Shown: positions 46,033 to 57,374, counted from the first letter of the stretch. The stretch is 64,000 nucleotides of DNA from Uranotaenia lowii (GCF_029784155.1 NC_073692.1:368509160-368573159), one strand, 5' to 3'. Translations and numbers: made by a program. Notes: a model not told the origin generated them from the letters alone.

Positions 46033-48855
46033 ATGGCTAGCAAGGCGGAGAAAAAGTTAGCTGCGGACCTTCTGACGAGACGACGAGCGTGTGCCGAGCG
46101 AGATGTGGTGGAGAAGTTCATCTCGGACTACACCTATGAACGGGATTGCTGCCAGGTTTCGGTACGTTTGGAGACTCTTAACAAATGCAACGAGTTGTTT
46201 TTGAACGTGCAGAACGACATCGAGATGGGTGACATCGAAGAACGGTTCGAGGCGCATTTGGAGTTCCGGGCGGATTTCGAGGATCGGTTTTGCAAAGCGA
46301 AAGGTTTTTTGCTGTCAAAGCTGGAAAGCAGGGAGCATCTTCTGAGTTCGACGATCATGCACGCATCGACTTCTCATAGCATGTCTTCCAGTTTCCATCA
46401 TCGGCTGCCTAAAATCGATCTACCGAAGTTTAGCGGGGATGAATCGCGATGGATATCATTTCGCGACAATTTCATTTCGATGATCCACTGCAACGAGGAC
46501 ATACCGATCGTCAACAAGCTGCAGTACCTGTTGCAGTCGCTGGAGGGAGAGGCAAGAAAACCGTTCGAGTCTGTGGATATTCAAGCCGATAACTATGCGT
46601 CGACGTGGGACGCATTGAAAAAGCGCTACGACAACAAGCGATTCCTAAGAAAGGAGCTGTTTCGAGGCCTGTACAACCTTCCACCGATCCTGCATGAGTC
46701 AGCACAAGACCTCAACACACTGGTTGATGATTTCCAGCGACACGTTAAGGCACTGGGGAAATTGGGTGAACCTATCGAGCATTGGGACACTCCACTCATC
46801 TTTATCCTGACGAATAAGTTAGATTCGGCGACAATTCGTGCATGGGAGCAAGATACTCGACAGAAGGATGAGGTGAAATACGACGAGCTCATCGAGTTTC
46901 TTATCCACCAGGTCCGGATGTTGAAATCCGTGGACAGCGATCTCCAGCATCGTTCCTCAGTGCCCACCGTTTCCAAGGTGGCCGGACAAATCCCGAAGAA
47001 ACCAGTTCCCATCCGATCTGTCGTGAACACAGCTACGTCCGAAACTCAATCCAGTACTTCGCCATGCCACTGTTGTTTGAGAACACATCCACTTCACCAA
47101 TGTCCAGCATTTTCGAATCTGTCAAGCTCCCAACGGCGAGAGCTTGTGACACAGCACAGCCTTTGCTGGAATTGCTTCCGTACAAATCACCAGGCAAGAT
47201 CCTGCAAATCCAAATTTCTTTGCCGGATTTGCCAAGCGAAGCATCACACTATGTTGCACGACCAAGCAGCACCACCGAATGAGTTCTCACCCGAAAGATC
47301 ACAGCTCCCACAAGTGAATCCAGGTCCGAGCGGTTCACTCAACCCACCAACGATAAATCTATCCGTGCATTCAAATTCGACGGTTCTATTGGAGACAGTT
47401 GCGCTGTTAGTTGTCGACCGATACGGCAGAAAGATTCCAGCACGAGCTCTTCTAGATTCCGCAGCAATGTCCAACTTTATCACCAGGAAGCTGGCGAACG
47501 AACTCGCCACCCAACAAACTCCCGTGGACATCGCAGTTGCCGGAATTGGAGAGTCAGTCAAACGCATCAGAAAAAGGTTAGCTGCCAAAATCGTATCCAG
47601 GAACAGCGACTTCTCCACCACACTCGATTTCCTCGTCATGAAGAAGCCAACCTCCCATCTTCCCACATCCCCGATCGATACAACTGCCTGGAAAATGCCA
47701 CAGGTTCCATTGGCGGATCCTCAGTTCAACGTTCCAGCAACAATCGACATGATCATCGGTGGAGAATGTTACCATGAGTTCCACACGGGCGTACGCCACT
47801 CTCTTGGTAATAAATCTCCGTTTTTGGTGGACACCCTCTTCGGCTGGACAGTTTCTGGCAAAGTTGATTCCAGCTCCACCACCGCACCGCGAGCGTGCTT
47901 CCTCTCCACCGTTGATCAAACCCGAGAAACGATCCCTGGGGAGTTCCGGCCAATGGAAACCCCCGATGGGAGTCAGAAAACAGAATTTCAACCCTCCACC
48001 ACTCAAATCCACAAAGAAGGATGCTCCGCCCGCCATTCCCGGCCCAATAATCCAAAAACCACCCTTGGAGATTCTCGAACGAAAGCCACACATCGAAACT
48101 CCACCAGAAATACACACCACAAAATCCCTGGAAGTCACGCTCAACCCGGAAAAAGGCACCACATTGATCCTGTTGACGACAAACCACACTGCTATCTGCC
48201 ACATCACCCGGTGCTCAAGGAAGCCAGCAAAACCACCAAAGAACGCGTGGTATTCGACGCATCCTGTGAGCCCAATTCAGGGTACGCGCTCAACGATACG
48301 CTGCTCGTCGGTCCCGTCGCTCAACAAAGTCTGCTGTCCAACACGCCTCCAAACGCCGCTAAGGTCAACGACGAAGGAGAAGACGCTGCCTGTGGAGCCT
48401 GCTGCTACGTTGTCCCTTTGGCCAAACAGCCGTCTGTAGTTATGCGCAGCCGTCTGGAGCTATGCGCACCTATTCTGCCAGAGGTATCGTTCCGTCAATG
48501 GTTAAAGCCGCCACCACATCGTTGGAGAACTGTTGCTGCTAAACGTTTAACTGCTATCCAGAAGGATACTGATGGGCTCAGTAGGAGACGCGTTCCGGAA
48601 GTGCACATCGCAGCTAGCGAACTGTCCAGGAATCTACATTCCTCCAACTTCCCCGAAAACCCTAGTTGGTATTACGACCACGCATGGCAATCCTCATCCT
48701 TGGAAAGCTGGCCTTATTCCACCACCTCGCTGCCATTCGGTCGCTGTACAAGGCTTCATCTAGGTCGAGATGGAGTCATTCAGCCAGCCATCCGAGATTG
48801 TCATCTTACTCACCGCCAGCAGTCAACAGTTCAACGCGACAACCCCGACAACTAG
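46033..48855 (+). CDS. BEL/Pao Gag-protease with truncated Pol
   Basis: Single open frame of about 940 residues from ATGGCTAGC. The N-terminus is a coiled-coil-like Gag start. A DUF1759-type Gag core follows (LPKIDLPKFSGDESRWISFR, LQYLLQSLEGEARKPF, LWxAL-like WDALKKRYDNKRF). Cys/His fingers span nt 47064-47275 (CHCCLRTHPLHQC, CWNCFRTNHQARSC, CRICQAKHH). The protease segment near nt 47449 reads ALLDSAAMSNFI; the usual motif is D-S-G, so Gly is replaced by Ala. The DUF1758-like segment IDMIIGGECYHEF and the RT start YLPHHPVLKEASKTTKERVV and FDASCEPNSG are present. After NDTLLVGPVAQQ the sequence is no longer RT: the catalytic YxDD, RNase H and integrase are absent. The frame still runs about 190 codons to TAG. 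It makes Gag particles at most. Confidence 0.9.
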   Translation: MASKAEKKLAADLLTRRRACAERDVVEKFISDYTYERDCCQVSVRLETLNKCNELFLNVQNDIEMGDIEERFEAHLEFRADFEDRFCKAKGFLLSKLESREHLLSSTIMHASTSHSMSSSFHHRLPKIDLPKFSGDESRWISFRDNFISMIHCNEDIPIVNKLQYLLQSLEGEARKPFESVDIQADNYASTWDALKKRYDNKRFLRKELFRGLYNLPPILHESAQDLNTLVDDFQRHVKALGKLGEPIEHWDTPLIFILTNKLDSATIRAWEQDTRQKDEVKYDELIEFLIHQVRMLKSVDSDLQHRSSVPTVSKVAGQIPKKPVPIRSVVNTATSETQSSTSPCHCCLRTHPLHQCPAFSNLSSSQRRELVTQHSLCWNCFRTNHQARSCKSKFLCRICQAKHHTMLHDQAAPPNEFSPERSQLPQVNPGPSGSLNPPTINLSVHSNSTVLLETVALLVVDRYGRKIPARALLDSAAMSNFITRKLANELATQQTPVDIAVAGIGESVKRIRKRLAAKIVSRNSDFSTTLDFLVMKKPTSHLPTSPIDTTAWKMPQVPLADPQFNVPATIDMIIGGECYHEFHTGVRHSLGNKSPFLVDTLFGWTVSGKVDSSSTTAPRACFLSTVDQTRETIPGEFRPMETPDGSQKTEFQPSTTQIHKEGCSARHSRPNNPKTTLGDSRTKATHRNSTRNTHHKIPGSHAQPGKRHHIDPVDDKPHCYLPHHPVLKEASKTTKERVVFDASCEPNSGYALNDTLLVGPVAQQSLLSNTPPNAAKVNDEGEDAACGACCYVVPLAKQPSVVMRSRLELCAPILPEVSFRQWLKPPPHRWRTVAAKRLTAIQKDTDGLSRRRVPEVHIAASELSRNLHSSNFPENPSWYYDHAWQSSSLESWPYSTTSLPFGRCTRLHLGRDGVIQPAIRDCHLTHRQQSTVQRDNPDN

Positions 48856-48861
48856 AAAGCT

Positions 48862-48971
48862 ACAAAGACCGGTAGAGCACGCCGAACGTGCTCAACGCGC
48901 TAATGGAGCGCTAACAGGTGATTAGCGTTCCTATCATTCCATCCATATCGTTCGATCTACCGGGTCTTTGT
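48862..48971 (+). ncRNA. Structured 110-bp unit 1 in the BEL 3' region
   Basis: Outer stem ACAAAGACCGGTAGA pairs with TCTACCGGGTCTTTGT (one bulge). Inside are hairpins GCACG-CCGAA-CGTGC and CGCTAA-CAGGTGA-TTAGCG. Starts six nt after the Gag-Pol stop. Likely a folded element of the BEL RNA, not an independent gene. Confidence 0.6.
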
Positions 48972-49025
48972 TGCTTACAGTTCCCTAGACGTCCTATTGT
49001 ACCCCGCCATCATCGAGATCCTTCT

Positions 49026-49136
49026 ACAAAGACCGGCAGAGCACGCCGAATGTGACTCACTGCGCATGTCGAGCGCTAATAGGTGATTAGCGTTCCAAAC
49101 TGTCACATTTTCTCGTTCGATCTACCGGTTCTTTGT
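49026..49136 (+). ncRNA. Structured unit 2 in the BEL 3' region
   Basis: Same design as unit 1: outer stem ACAAAGACCGGCAGA with TCTACCGGTTCTTTGT, inner CGCTAA-TAGGTGA-TTAGCG. The first hairpin is shortened (GCAC...GTG). Changes in the outer stem largely keep pairing through G-U. Confidence 0.6.
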
Positions 49137-49288
49137 CGATTGCAGATTCTTTCCTATATTATTTCTATATCGTCACCGAGCATTCATCGCCATGCACCGA
49201 GCCACGTTAGAAGCCGAATCTTCTAAGACCGATTCGCTTCGTTTACCAGCGAGATCGCCCACATACATCCACATGGTAGCAGAATCTT

Positions 49289-49401
49289 CAAAGATCGGTA
49301 GAGCACGCCGAACGTTGCTCAACGCGCTAATGGGGCGCTAACAGGTGATTAGCGTTCCTATAACCTTACCCTACGCCGTTCGGTCTACCGGGTCTCTTTT
49401 G
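49289..49401 (+). ncRNA. Structured unit 3 in the BEL 3' region
   Basis: Outer stem CAAAGATCGGTAGA with TCTACCGGGTCTCTTTTG, inner GCACGCCGAACGTTGC and CGCTAA-CAGGTGA-TTAGCG. Ends about 195 bp before the 3' LTR. Confidence 0.6.
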
Positions 49402-49596
49402 TATTCACAGATTCTGCACCAGTGCCGAAGCAGATTCCTCGATGTGCGACGTGCCAGCTGTGTCTTGATCCAACCGCCGTGTCTCCTGGTCCACCCGTGT
49501 ACCCTGCCCAACCGTGTCGCATGGTCCAACCGACTGAAGAGGCCGCAATCAATTGGTCCGAAATTCGTTGAAACAGCAGTTTCAAGGTGGCCGGAA

Positions 49597-50129
49597 TGAT
49601 CGGTACTACACCGATCAGGAATTCGGAATTGTTTTCTGTTTGTAATATGTGTCCTCTATGTTCACTTGACACTGTAATCAATTTGTTCGAAAACACCAAT
49701 ATCTGTCCATGTACCCTAAAATAGCATTAACTCTCTCGCAACATTAAACATAACGCCGAGAGAGTTCTCACACAATAGTATGTAAGCCATTTTAGTTAAG
49801 TTAGAATAGATTAGAACGTTAAACGAATCGCACGGAATTTTACTTCTACTATTATTAAACTCCATAGTTAAGTCCATGCAAGCGACTTTCAATACAAATT
49901 CCGAAATTGAGCCTAAGTAATTAGCAGCAATTATCGTGCATAGTGTGTGCTTTTTCGCAAGCAGAACTCGAATAGTGCAAACGAAATCACTCCCCCAGCG
50001 GGTGGATCAGCTGTTGTGCCAGCGAAAGGTCGGCGACTTACCTTATTCTTGCTGCTGGTGGATGCCGTCGACTGGAGACGGAAAGAAATTCCCCGAAATC
50101 CGAACCCCCCCATCGGCCGAGCCCGAACA
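49597..50129 (+). repeat. 3' LTR of the BEL element
   Basis: 533 bp, identical by reading to 45057-45589. Preceded by the purine-rich AAGGTGGCCGGAA, followed by the duplication GAATT. Confidence 0.95.
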
Positions 50130-50134
50130 GAATT

Positions 50135-51260
50135 CTTTTTTATTATAAAATTTTACAGTTTTTTGGAAAAAAACTTATTTAATGGATGAACCTAGCCTAA
50201 AACTGTGACAAATTTGATTTTTTTTCAAAAAAAGCATTTCATTTTTTTTTCAATCTTAAATGTACAAAAATTAACAGTATTGTTGGCAAAAGTGAATTTC
50301 GAATGATCGATAGCAAGCTAGCCTGCAGCCGCGTAAGATTCATCATATTTTGTTCAACCCTTACTTATTTTAGTTATGCTACTGTACACTGAAGTTTTTC
50401 TTTATTACTAAATAGAAACATAATGAAGCATTAATTTTACAGTTAAACAATCATAATTTCTACAACCGTCGATAAAATTGAAATTTCTCTAAAAAAAATC
50501 GTTTTTCATCGTTTTGTTGATCATGAATTCGAAAATATCAACTGTACTTCAATTCTTAAGCAAAAATGAAGTTTAAATGATTAATAGAAAATTTATTCAC
50601 CATCAATATAAGAAAAAGAAATTTAAAATTGATGTTATGTAGTGGAATATAAGTGGATTCCAGTGCGAGTACTTTAACTTTTAACTAAAATTTATTGAAA
50701 ACTTTTCTTCTTAGATATGTTCCAATTTAATCTTAATCTTTAAATTTAATTAAAAAATGCCATAAACGAGTGACATTATGAAACATTAAATTTTTGTTTT
50801 CTAAACCCATATATATTAAAGCGTGCAAATATTGTGGAAATATTTCAAAGAACAATTTTGATAAAAAAAGAAAAGATTTTTGATATTTTGTTGGAAACCA
50901 ATCAAATGGTGTTGGACTGTTCTTATTCATGTATCGTAATTTTTTTTTAACCAGAATTTGTTCTCCAAGATACACACATAAGAATATAAATTCATATTAC
51001 ATTTGGATAACACCAATAACAACAAGGATATTCGAAACAATACAATTTTAAATAAATTATTTTTTTAATAAATTTTAATATAAAAAAATGTTTTTCAAAA
51101 AATCCAAATCACTTATCTTTCCAGGCGTTGACATTTTTTATTGTTTCTGAATGACAAAAACTTGAATTAAAATAAAAAATTAATTTACAATGAAAGAAGT
51201 TACTATTCCATTGTCCATAATTTCCATAATTTTACGAATAAAAATGTTTAAATATGGACT
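50135..51260. other. Right-hand interior of the CACGGTG element
   Basis: AT-rich, no transposase frame recognised. Confidence 0.5.
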
Positions 51261-51419
51261 ACAAATCTTCAAAAAAAACAAAATGTATGGGGACTCACCG
51301 ACCAAATATTTTTATTTAGCCTGAAAATGATTCAGAAAAGACTAAATTTTCCATTTCTGAAAAAGTCAGAGTTACTGTATTTTTTCATTTAAACATCTTC
51401 CATAAACACACCGTGTCCT

Positions 51420-52555
51420 AGAACGTTCCTTTAAAAATTTCCTATTCACCGAAATTCTCTTGTAACACTCATGTAGGTCTGTATTGTTCTTCAAAAATGG
51501 CAATTTTCTTTCCGATATTTAACGATTTTGGAATTTTTGAAGCCGACACCTAAATGTGTCCGAATTTACTCCGTCAATCTTTTTTTAACTATACTTTTAT
51601 ATTTTAAATCGTTTTGTTTTTATGTCTTATTTTTTTTTAAATATTCATGATTTGCTTCCACATTCTAATGCTTTTCAACACCCGTACCTCAAAAGATTGA
51701 TTAATTTGTTTGACATTTAGATTTCTAAACCCAGTTTGATTCCTAAACTTTGTTTCAAAGTTCGCCCTTTGCTGACTGACAGCTGAGTCAAGTCTGAGAT
51801 GAGATTGATCGAACGTCGAGAACGCCGATAAATTATTAGTTCGATGCCTCTAGGGCAGGGTCTCTTTCTTACCGCAGGTTCCAGTTTGTCAATCGTCGTC
51901 AGATCGTCGGACATGGCTGCGGTTTTGTGCGACTCTCTTGGGTTCAGAAAACGGCAGCATCAGGGCCAAGCGGTTTTTTTTCGCAATCAATGGGTGATGA
52001 AATTATGCAACCAGTAGTGGTATGAATTATGTTGTGTAAAATTTTTCGCGGCTCCCATCATTGTGGAGCGTTGGCTGACTGGTGTGGAGCGAGGCTTTTC
52101 AGCTTTTGAGACAGGGGGAGTTGAAATAAGTCAGCATTCATTTGGACTTGAAAAATGAATGAAAAAAAACTGAAACCACAACAAACGTCCATCGGACAAA
52201 CTTGACACATATAAAAAAACCTGATCCGAATATTTTTGCAACATAGCATATGAAAACAACTAAAATGTTGTCTTCTTAACAGCAGAAATTCTCATAATAG
52301 CTTATCAATTTAACAGCTTATGAAAGGAAAAAGCAATAGTTTTCCACTTACTCCAAAGCTTATCAGATATCTTCAAAAATGATCTCTTTTTCTCAAGAAA
52401 ATTCTTTCAAAACATTTAACAATTAACATCTCCGAGATTTAAAACGTGACTTTTTTTTTAATCAACACGGTTTTCCGCAATTGATACGGTATATGAAGGA
52501 TAAGTTCTTTTCAATGTGAATGTAGAAATTTTTGCAATTGGGAGAAGCTTGATTC
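51420..52555. other. Intergenic DNA
   Basis: 51750-52100 is less AT-rich and could be regulatory or decayed coding. No protein recognised. Confidence 0.3.
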
Positions 52556-53050
52556 TGAATCTCGAATGGTGAGATTGGGGACGTGAGATCTGAAACATGA
52601 GACATAAGACGAAGCTTGGAAAGTAAGGCATGAGATTGGTCTCACTTCTCACTCTTCACATCTCACTACTCGTCTCCTTTGTCTTACATGTCACGTACCT
52701 CTTCTTTCTTTAAATGTCATGTCTCACTTTGCACTTCTCACTTTTCACGTTTCACGCCTCACGTCTTAATTCTCATGTCTCACTTTTCAAGTTTCACGTC
52801 TCATGTTTCACGTTTCATGTCTCATGTTTCATCTCTTATGTCTCACGTCTCATTTCTCATGTCTCATGACTCGTCTCATTTCTCACGTTTTTCTTCTCAA
52901 CCCTCGTTCTTCATCTCACTTTTAACTGCTCATGTTTCACTTTCCACGTCTCACCCTCCACGTCTAAATCCTTTTGTCTCATGTCTCATTTTTTATTTTC
53001 CTTATCTCATCTCACCTTTCATTTTCTACGTCTCATTCTCCAATTCCCAT
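52556..53050 (+). repeat. Degenerate TCTCATG / TTTCACG array with orientation switch
   Basis: From about 52635 the top strand is made of imperfect heptamers such as TCTCATG, TTTCACG and TCTCACT. Before that (52556-52630) the complement appears on the top strand (GAGATCTGAAACATGAGACA), so the array is mirrored around about 52633. Long open frames here are artefacts of the repeat. Confidence 0.8.
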
Positions 53051-53111
53051 TTTTTACGTCTCACTTCCTTGTTTAAACGAAAAAAAAAATGCAATATTGA
53101 TTTAGCGTTGC

Positions 53112-53938
53112 ATAGTAGGCTGTGTCGAATTGCAATTTTTGTTCAAATTTCAAAAACCCTGCAGTCTAAAAATTTTTTTTTTCGGTCAAAACGAGCGACA
53201 GAATTAAAAAAAAAAATCAGATTTAGGTACCCGGGTTTTGATTTGAAAATTTGTATGGAAGTACGCTAAAGTTTTTTCAGAGCATGTCCGTTTTTGGTTT
53301 GTCTTAAATATTTTGTTCTCACGCGATGCAAATTGAATTTCAATATATGGAGCTTACTGAAAAATGTTATTACTACAACGTTGCCGAAGACAGCAAAGCG
53401 GTAGGAGTAGTGAGAAAAACTTATAACGTTCCAAATTTAGCTATCTTTTTTCCTTAAAAGATACTAGCAACACTGAATAATTTTCCGTCAAACCTTTAGG
53501 AATATTTTTTTAACAAGAAAGTTAATGATTTTAGAGTCTCGAAATATTCTGATGAAATGATCCACATAAAATTTTCTATCCTTTACAAAAGTTAAACTAG
53601 GGTTACCAGAAATTTATAATCATCAGATGCGATGGTTTTGCAAAAATTCAACTTAAATTAGCTGTATTGTAGCAAGATAATTTTCAGTAAGCTCCATATA
53701 TTGGAATTTCATGTGCATCGCGTGAGGACAAAATATTTAAGAAAAATTAAACAAGAGACATACTCCGAACAAATTTTCCGTTTTTCCATACAAATTTGCC
53801 TATCGAAACCCGGGTACGTAAATGTAATTTAAAAAAATCTGCAAAAATTCTTTTGCTCGTTTTGAACGAAAAGAAAACTTTCAAACTACAGGGTTTTTGA
53901 AATTCGAAAAAAACTTCAATTTGACACACCCTGTTGTA
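53112..53938. mobile_element. Foldback element with about 260-bp inverted arms
   Basis: Left arm 53112-53370 and right arm 53680-53938 are inverted relatives, with shared blocks near the ends (GGCTGTGTCGAATTGCAATT and inverted GGGTGTGTCAAATTGAAGTT), ACCCGGGT, GCGATGCA and AGCTCCATATA. Loop about 300 bp, no coding. TA occurs next to both ends. Confidence 0.75.
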
Positions 53939-53939
53939 T

Positions 53940-55605
53940 AGTCGACTGTTTCAACCTTGTGATCAGGCTGATTCAACTATTTTCTTCTAAGCATAAGATA
54001 TGGTTTATTCAGGATTCGTATAGGGATCTTTCTCAAAAACCACCACAACATTGCAAAAAAGCGCTCAAAAACCGATGTTTGGCAATAAGCATGACAACGC
54101 CTCTCCTTGGCAAATATTAGCTTTGGATTTCTGGAAATGACACCTTCAGCTTCAAAACGTTTATTTTAATTTTTTTTTACACTCATACTCAGTCATTCTT
54201 TTTGAATTTTATTGAAACGTGATCTATAAGAAAAATATAATTATGATAGATTATCATGATAATGGTGATTTTATGATGATAAAGTAAAAGTATGCTCACA
54301 CGATTGCATGCCAAATTTTTAATCTCCCTCTATGAGTGGAACTATTCCTCTTGGGCATTTCCTTTCGGATATCCTTATGCGAAAAATATTCAAAGATCTT
54401 TTATTCATTTTTTTTATCAGCCTTAAGGCTTCAGCTTTTTATCCTTATGATCTTTTTACATTTATGATAAAAACATCTTAAACTATTGTTGATTTGTTCT
54501 CTGGTGATATTCAAATTGATGCTTTGTGAAGCGCCATAAATCTAAAGATTAGTTCTTTGCGAGCGCAGTTCTTTATTCGATTTGGAAGCTGAAACGGTTT
54601 TAAGCTACCCAAACTGCTACGTTCTTCGTTTGGAGAAATTTGTGACAGAAAACACGGTGAAAAGAATTTTCAATTAGCCAAGTACTTTACGATCTGATTT
54701 AATGTTTCTGCCAACAACTTACTATTTTAACAGTTAGCAGTTCATGCAGAATTCCTTTTGTTGATTCAAACTCAAAGGAGTTCAGATTCGTTCTTAAAAT
54801 TTAAGCTGACTGTATAGAATGTAAAGTCAAATCACATATAAGTGACATGGATCTATCAATTGTTATGTGAATTTTCAGTAAATTATTCCCGGTCTTTTTC
54901 AGCAATTGACAGCTGAAAAATCCTACATTATTCAATCAATCCCTCAATATGGATGAATCATGCATGAGATCCAAATATAAGTGACATGGAAAAATCAACT
55001 ATATGAAATTTGAATAGGTTAAAACGAAAAATGTTTGTTTTTGATATATCTCCATGAATACTGCTAGCAAATAACCTTATCTTATACTTTAAAAGTAATT
55101 TCTAAGAAATATTCAGATTCAATTCTAAAACTCTTGAAAGTTCTATATAGAATTGATATACAAATAAAAACACCTAAAATTAACATGTTGAAAAAAATAT
55201 CAATAGATACATTACAAAGTCATTTTTGTCACATGCATGCATTACGATTCGCCCAACAAGGAACAGTGTTGTTTTTAAGAATCAATTGAAAATATCATGA
55301 GTTATTCCAATTTTCGGAACACGGTTCAAAACGTGTTAAAATTATGTGTTTTTTGGTGACCCTTTTAAGGGGTGACTGTGGGTCAAATTTCATTTGACCA
55401 TAACTTTTTTTGAAATCAATTATTTTCAAGAATATTTTGCACACTTACACCTTTACTATCTTCGAACATTTCTGCATTTATACTTTTTCTATGTCAGTAG
55501 AATAAAGGCAGAGTTATTGATACAATTCAAAAACATCTTTTTTTTTACCCATATTGTTTCCCCGCACAACGGTATTTGTAGATTAAAAAAAAAATTATAG
55601 GTATT
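53940..55605. other. AT-rich intergenic DNA
   Basis: AAATATAAGTGACATGG-like sequence occurs twice (near 54837 and 54975). Nothing else recognised. Confidence 0.4.
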
Positions 55606-55609
55606 CTGA

Positions 55610-56890
55610 TAAGTAATGTTTATGCACTAATGTTTGCAAACTCGAGAACCAATCAAGCAAATGGTATCGAATTTGGCATGTGGTGGTATTTGGGTATGTT
55701 TCTTAGAATATGAGGTATCCATCCCTCCTTTCAGTGGGGAGATAGGAAGGGAGTGGGGGCCTACCAAATAATTTTTTACATAACTCGAGAACTTATCAAG
55801 ATATTGGAACCAAATTCGGCATGGGGGGACATTGGATATGGTTATTTTTGACCCCTCCTTTTTTCAGTGGAGATATAGGCAGAGAGGGTGAAAACTTCTA
55901 TACATTTCTAATTGCATAACTTTTGAGAACTATTCGAGCAAATGGAACCAAATTTGGCATGGAGGAATATATGGGTACGAGATAGGGTTCTATGAATATT
56001 TGATACCCTTCTCTTCTTTTTGTGGAGAGAAAGAAAGATGGTAGGGGGCTCCTTTACATTTTCCAGCATAATTGGAAAACTTTTAAAGCATATGGATCGA
56101 AATTTGGCATGGGAAAGTATTTGAATGCGAAAAATGTCTCTATGATATTTTGAGAACCCTCTGTTCTTCCTGTGGGGAAGTTTTAGGCAGAGTACACGCA
56201 TACAACTTATCCAGCAATTGGAACCAAATTTCGCTTTGTAGGGTATTTGAGTAGTTTCGTACCAAATATTCTATGAATATTTGGTACTACTGTCTCCTTC
56301 CAGTAGTGGGGTGATTTGAAGAAGAGAAGGGGGCTCCGTTACTATTTTTCGCATAACTCGAGAACTAATCGAGCAAATGGAATCAAATTCGATATTTATA
56401 GGAGGGCATTTCGAATCGACAAAAGGTATTATGCTTATTCAAGACTCCTTTCTCTTTCAATTGGGGATAAAGTAAGGGAAGAGGGGAGCTCACATTTTTT
56501 TTTGCATAAACCAAGAACTTATCAAACTAATGGAACCAAATATGACATCGGAAATCATTTGGGTACGAGAAGTGGTTCTATGATTATTTGAATCATCATA
56601 TTTTTACCAATGAGTACATAAGAAATGGGGGGAGGGGGTCAAATACAATTTTCTTGGTATAGAAGTAATCAAGCAAAAAAAATCAAATTTGTCCTGGGAA
56701 GGTATTTGAGCACAAGAATGGAATTTAACAGAACTTTCTGCTCTGCAGTGTGGGGAGTGAAGAACGGAGGGGGATCCATATAAATATTGATGTATCGCTT
56801 AAAACTTTTCAACCAATATAACAAAATTTGATAAGAGAGTTTTTTATTACGACAAAATGGATCCCTACCTCCTTCCAGCTTTTAGATATG
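55610..56890 (+). repeat. Nine diverged copies of a ~145-bp tandem repeat
   Basis: The core CATAACTCGAGAACTAATCG, then GCAAATGGAACCAAATTTGG, recurs near 55635, 55789, 55914, 56070, 56202, 56350, 56503, 56655 and 56795, spaced 125-156 bp. A purine-rich GGGGAG segment sits in each unit. Copies are strongly diverged towards the right end. No coding. Confidence 0.85.
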
Positions 56891-57374
56891 GGGAGTATTG
56901 TAAAGTATTGAAAAGTATTAAAAATGGCAGACTTCGCCTGCTAGAACTTTCAATAATTTGATTAAATATTTTTGCCAAGGTTGTAAAAATCAACAAACTC
57001 ATTGGCTATGCAAAGCTATGCAAAAATAATGCATAAAAACAATAAATTGGAATAAATTGAACCAAACCTTGTATGCAACAAAATTGCATACATTCTAAAT
57101 TGAACAGCATCGAAAATTCGAGTCATTTTACATTAAATACTTGAGACACAACACGAATACGAATTATGAAAAACATTTCAGCTTTCATTGTTTGCTTTTT
57201 GCTTTTGCAATTGTTTGAATATTAAATTAATCTATTGATATTTTAAATAAAATTTTTAATACCATATTTATAATCGAAAATTTTGAAGGGGGGAGGCGTG
57301 ACAAATGATTTGATATTTGTTCAGGCCTAGGTAATTTAGAATACAAAAAAAGAATACATTTAAGTTTCCGGATA

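Larger units (their letters stand above)
45057..50129 (+). mobile_element. BEL/Pao LTR retrotransposon, recent deletion derivative
   Basis: LTRs of 533 bp (45057-45589 and 49597-50129) read identical and carry TG...CA ends. Target duplication GAATT at 45052-45056 and 50130-50134. Internal DNA encodes a BEL-type Gag and protease, then only the first part of RT. The RT catalytic core, RNase H and integrase are missing, yet the copy moved recently. Enzymes from a full-length relative probably mobilised it. Confidence 0.95.
44039..51415. mobile_element. Element with CACGGTGTGTTT ends, split by the BEL insertion
   Basis: Left CACGGTGTGTTT and inverted right CACGGTGTGTTT, with arms similar for about 150 bp. 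TCCT flanks both ends (44035-44038, 51416-51419). Without the BEL insertion it would be about 2.3 kb. CAC ends with a 4-bp duplication fit Chapaev (CMC). No transposase recognised in the remaining sequence. Confidence 0.8.

Noticed and set aside
52679..53269. 196-codon open frame rich in Ser, His, Phe, Val
   Set aside because: Product of the TCTCATG heptamer array running into a foldback arm.
55610..56890. Possible CRISPR-like array
   Set aside because: Repeat units are about 145 bp, diverged, with no constant short repeat and unique spacer pattern, in a eukaryotic genome.
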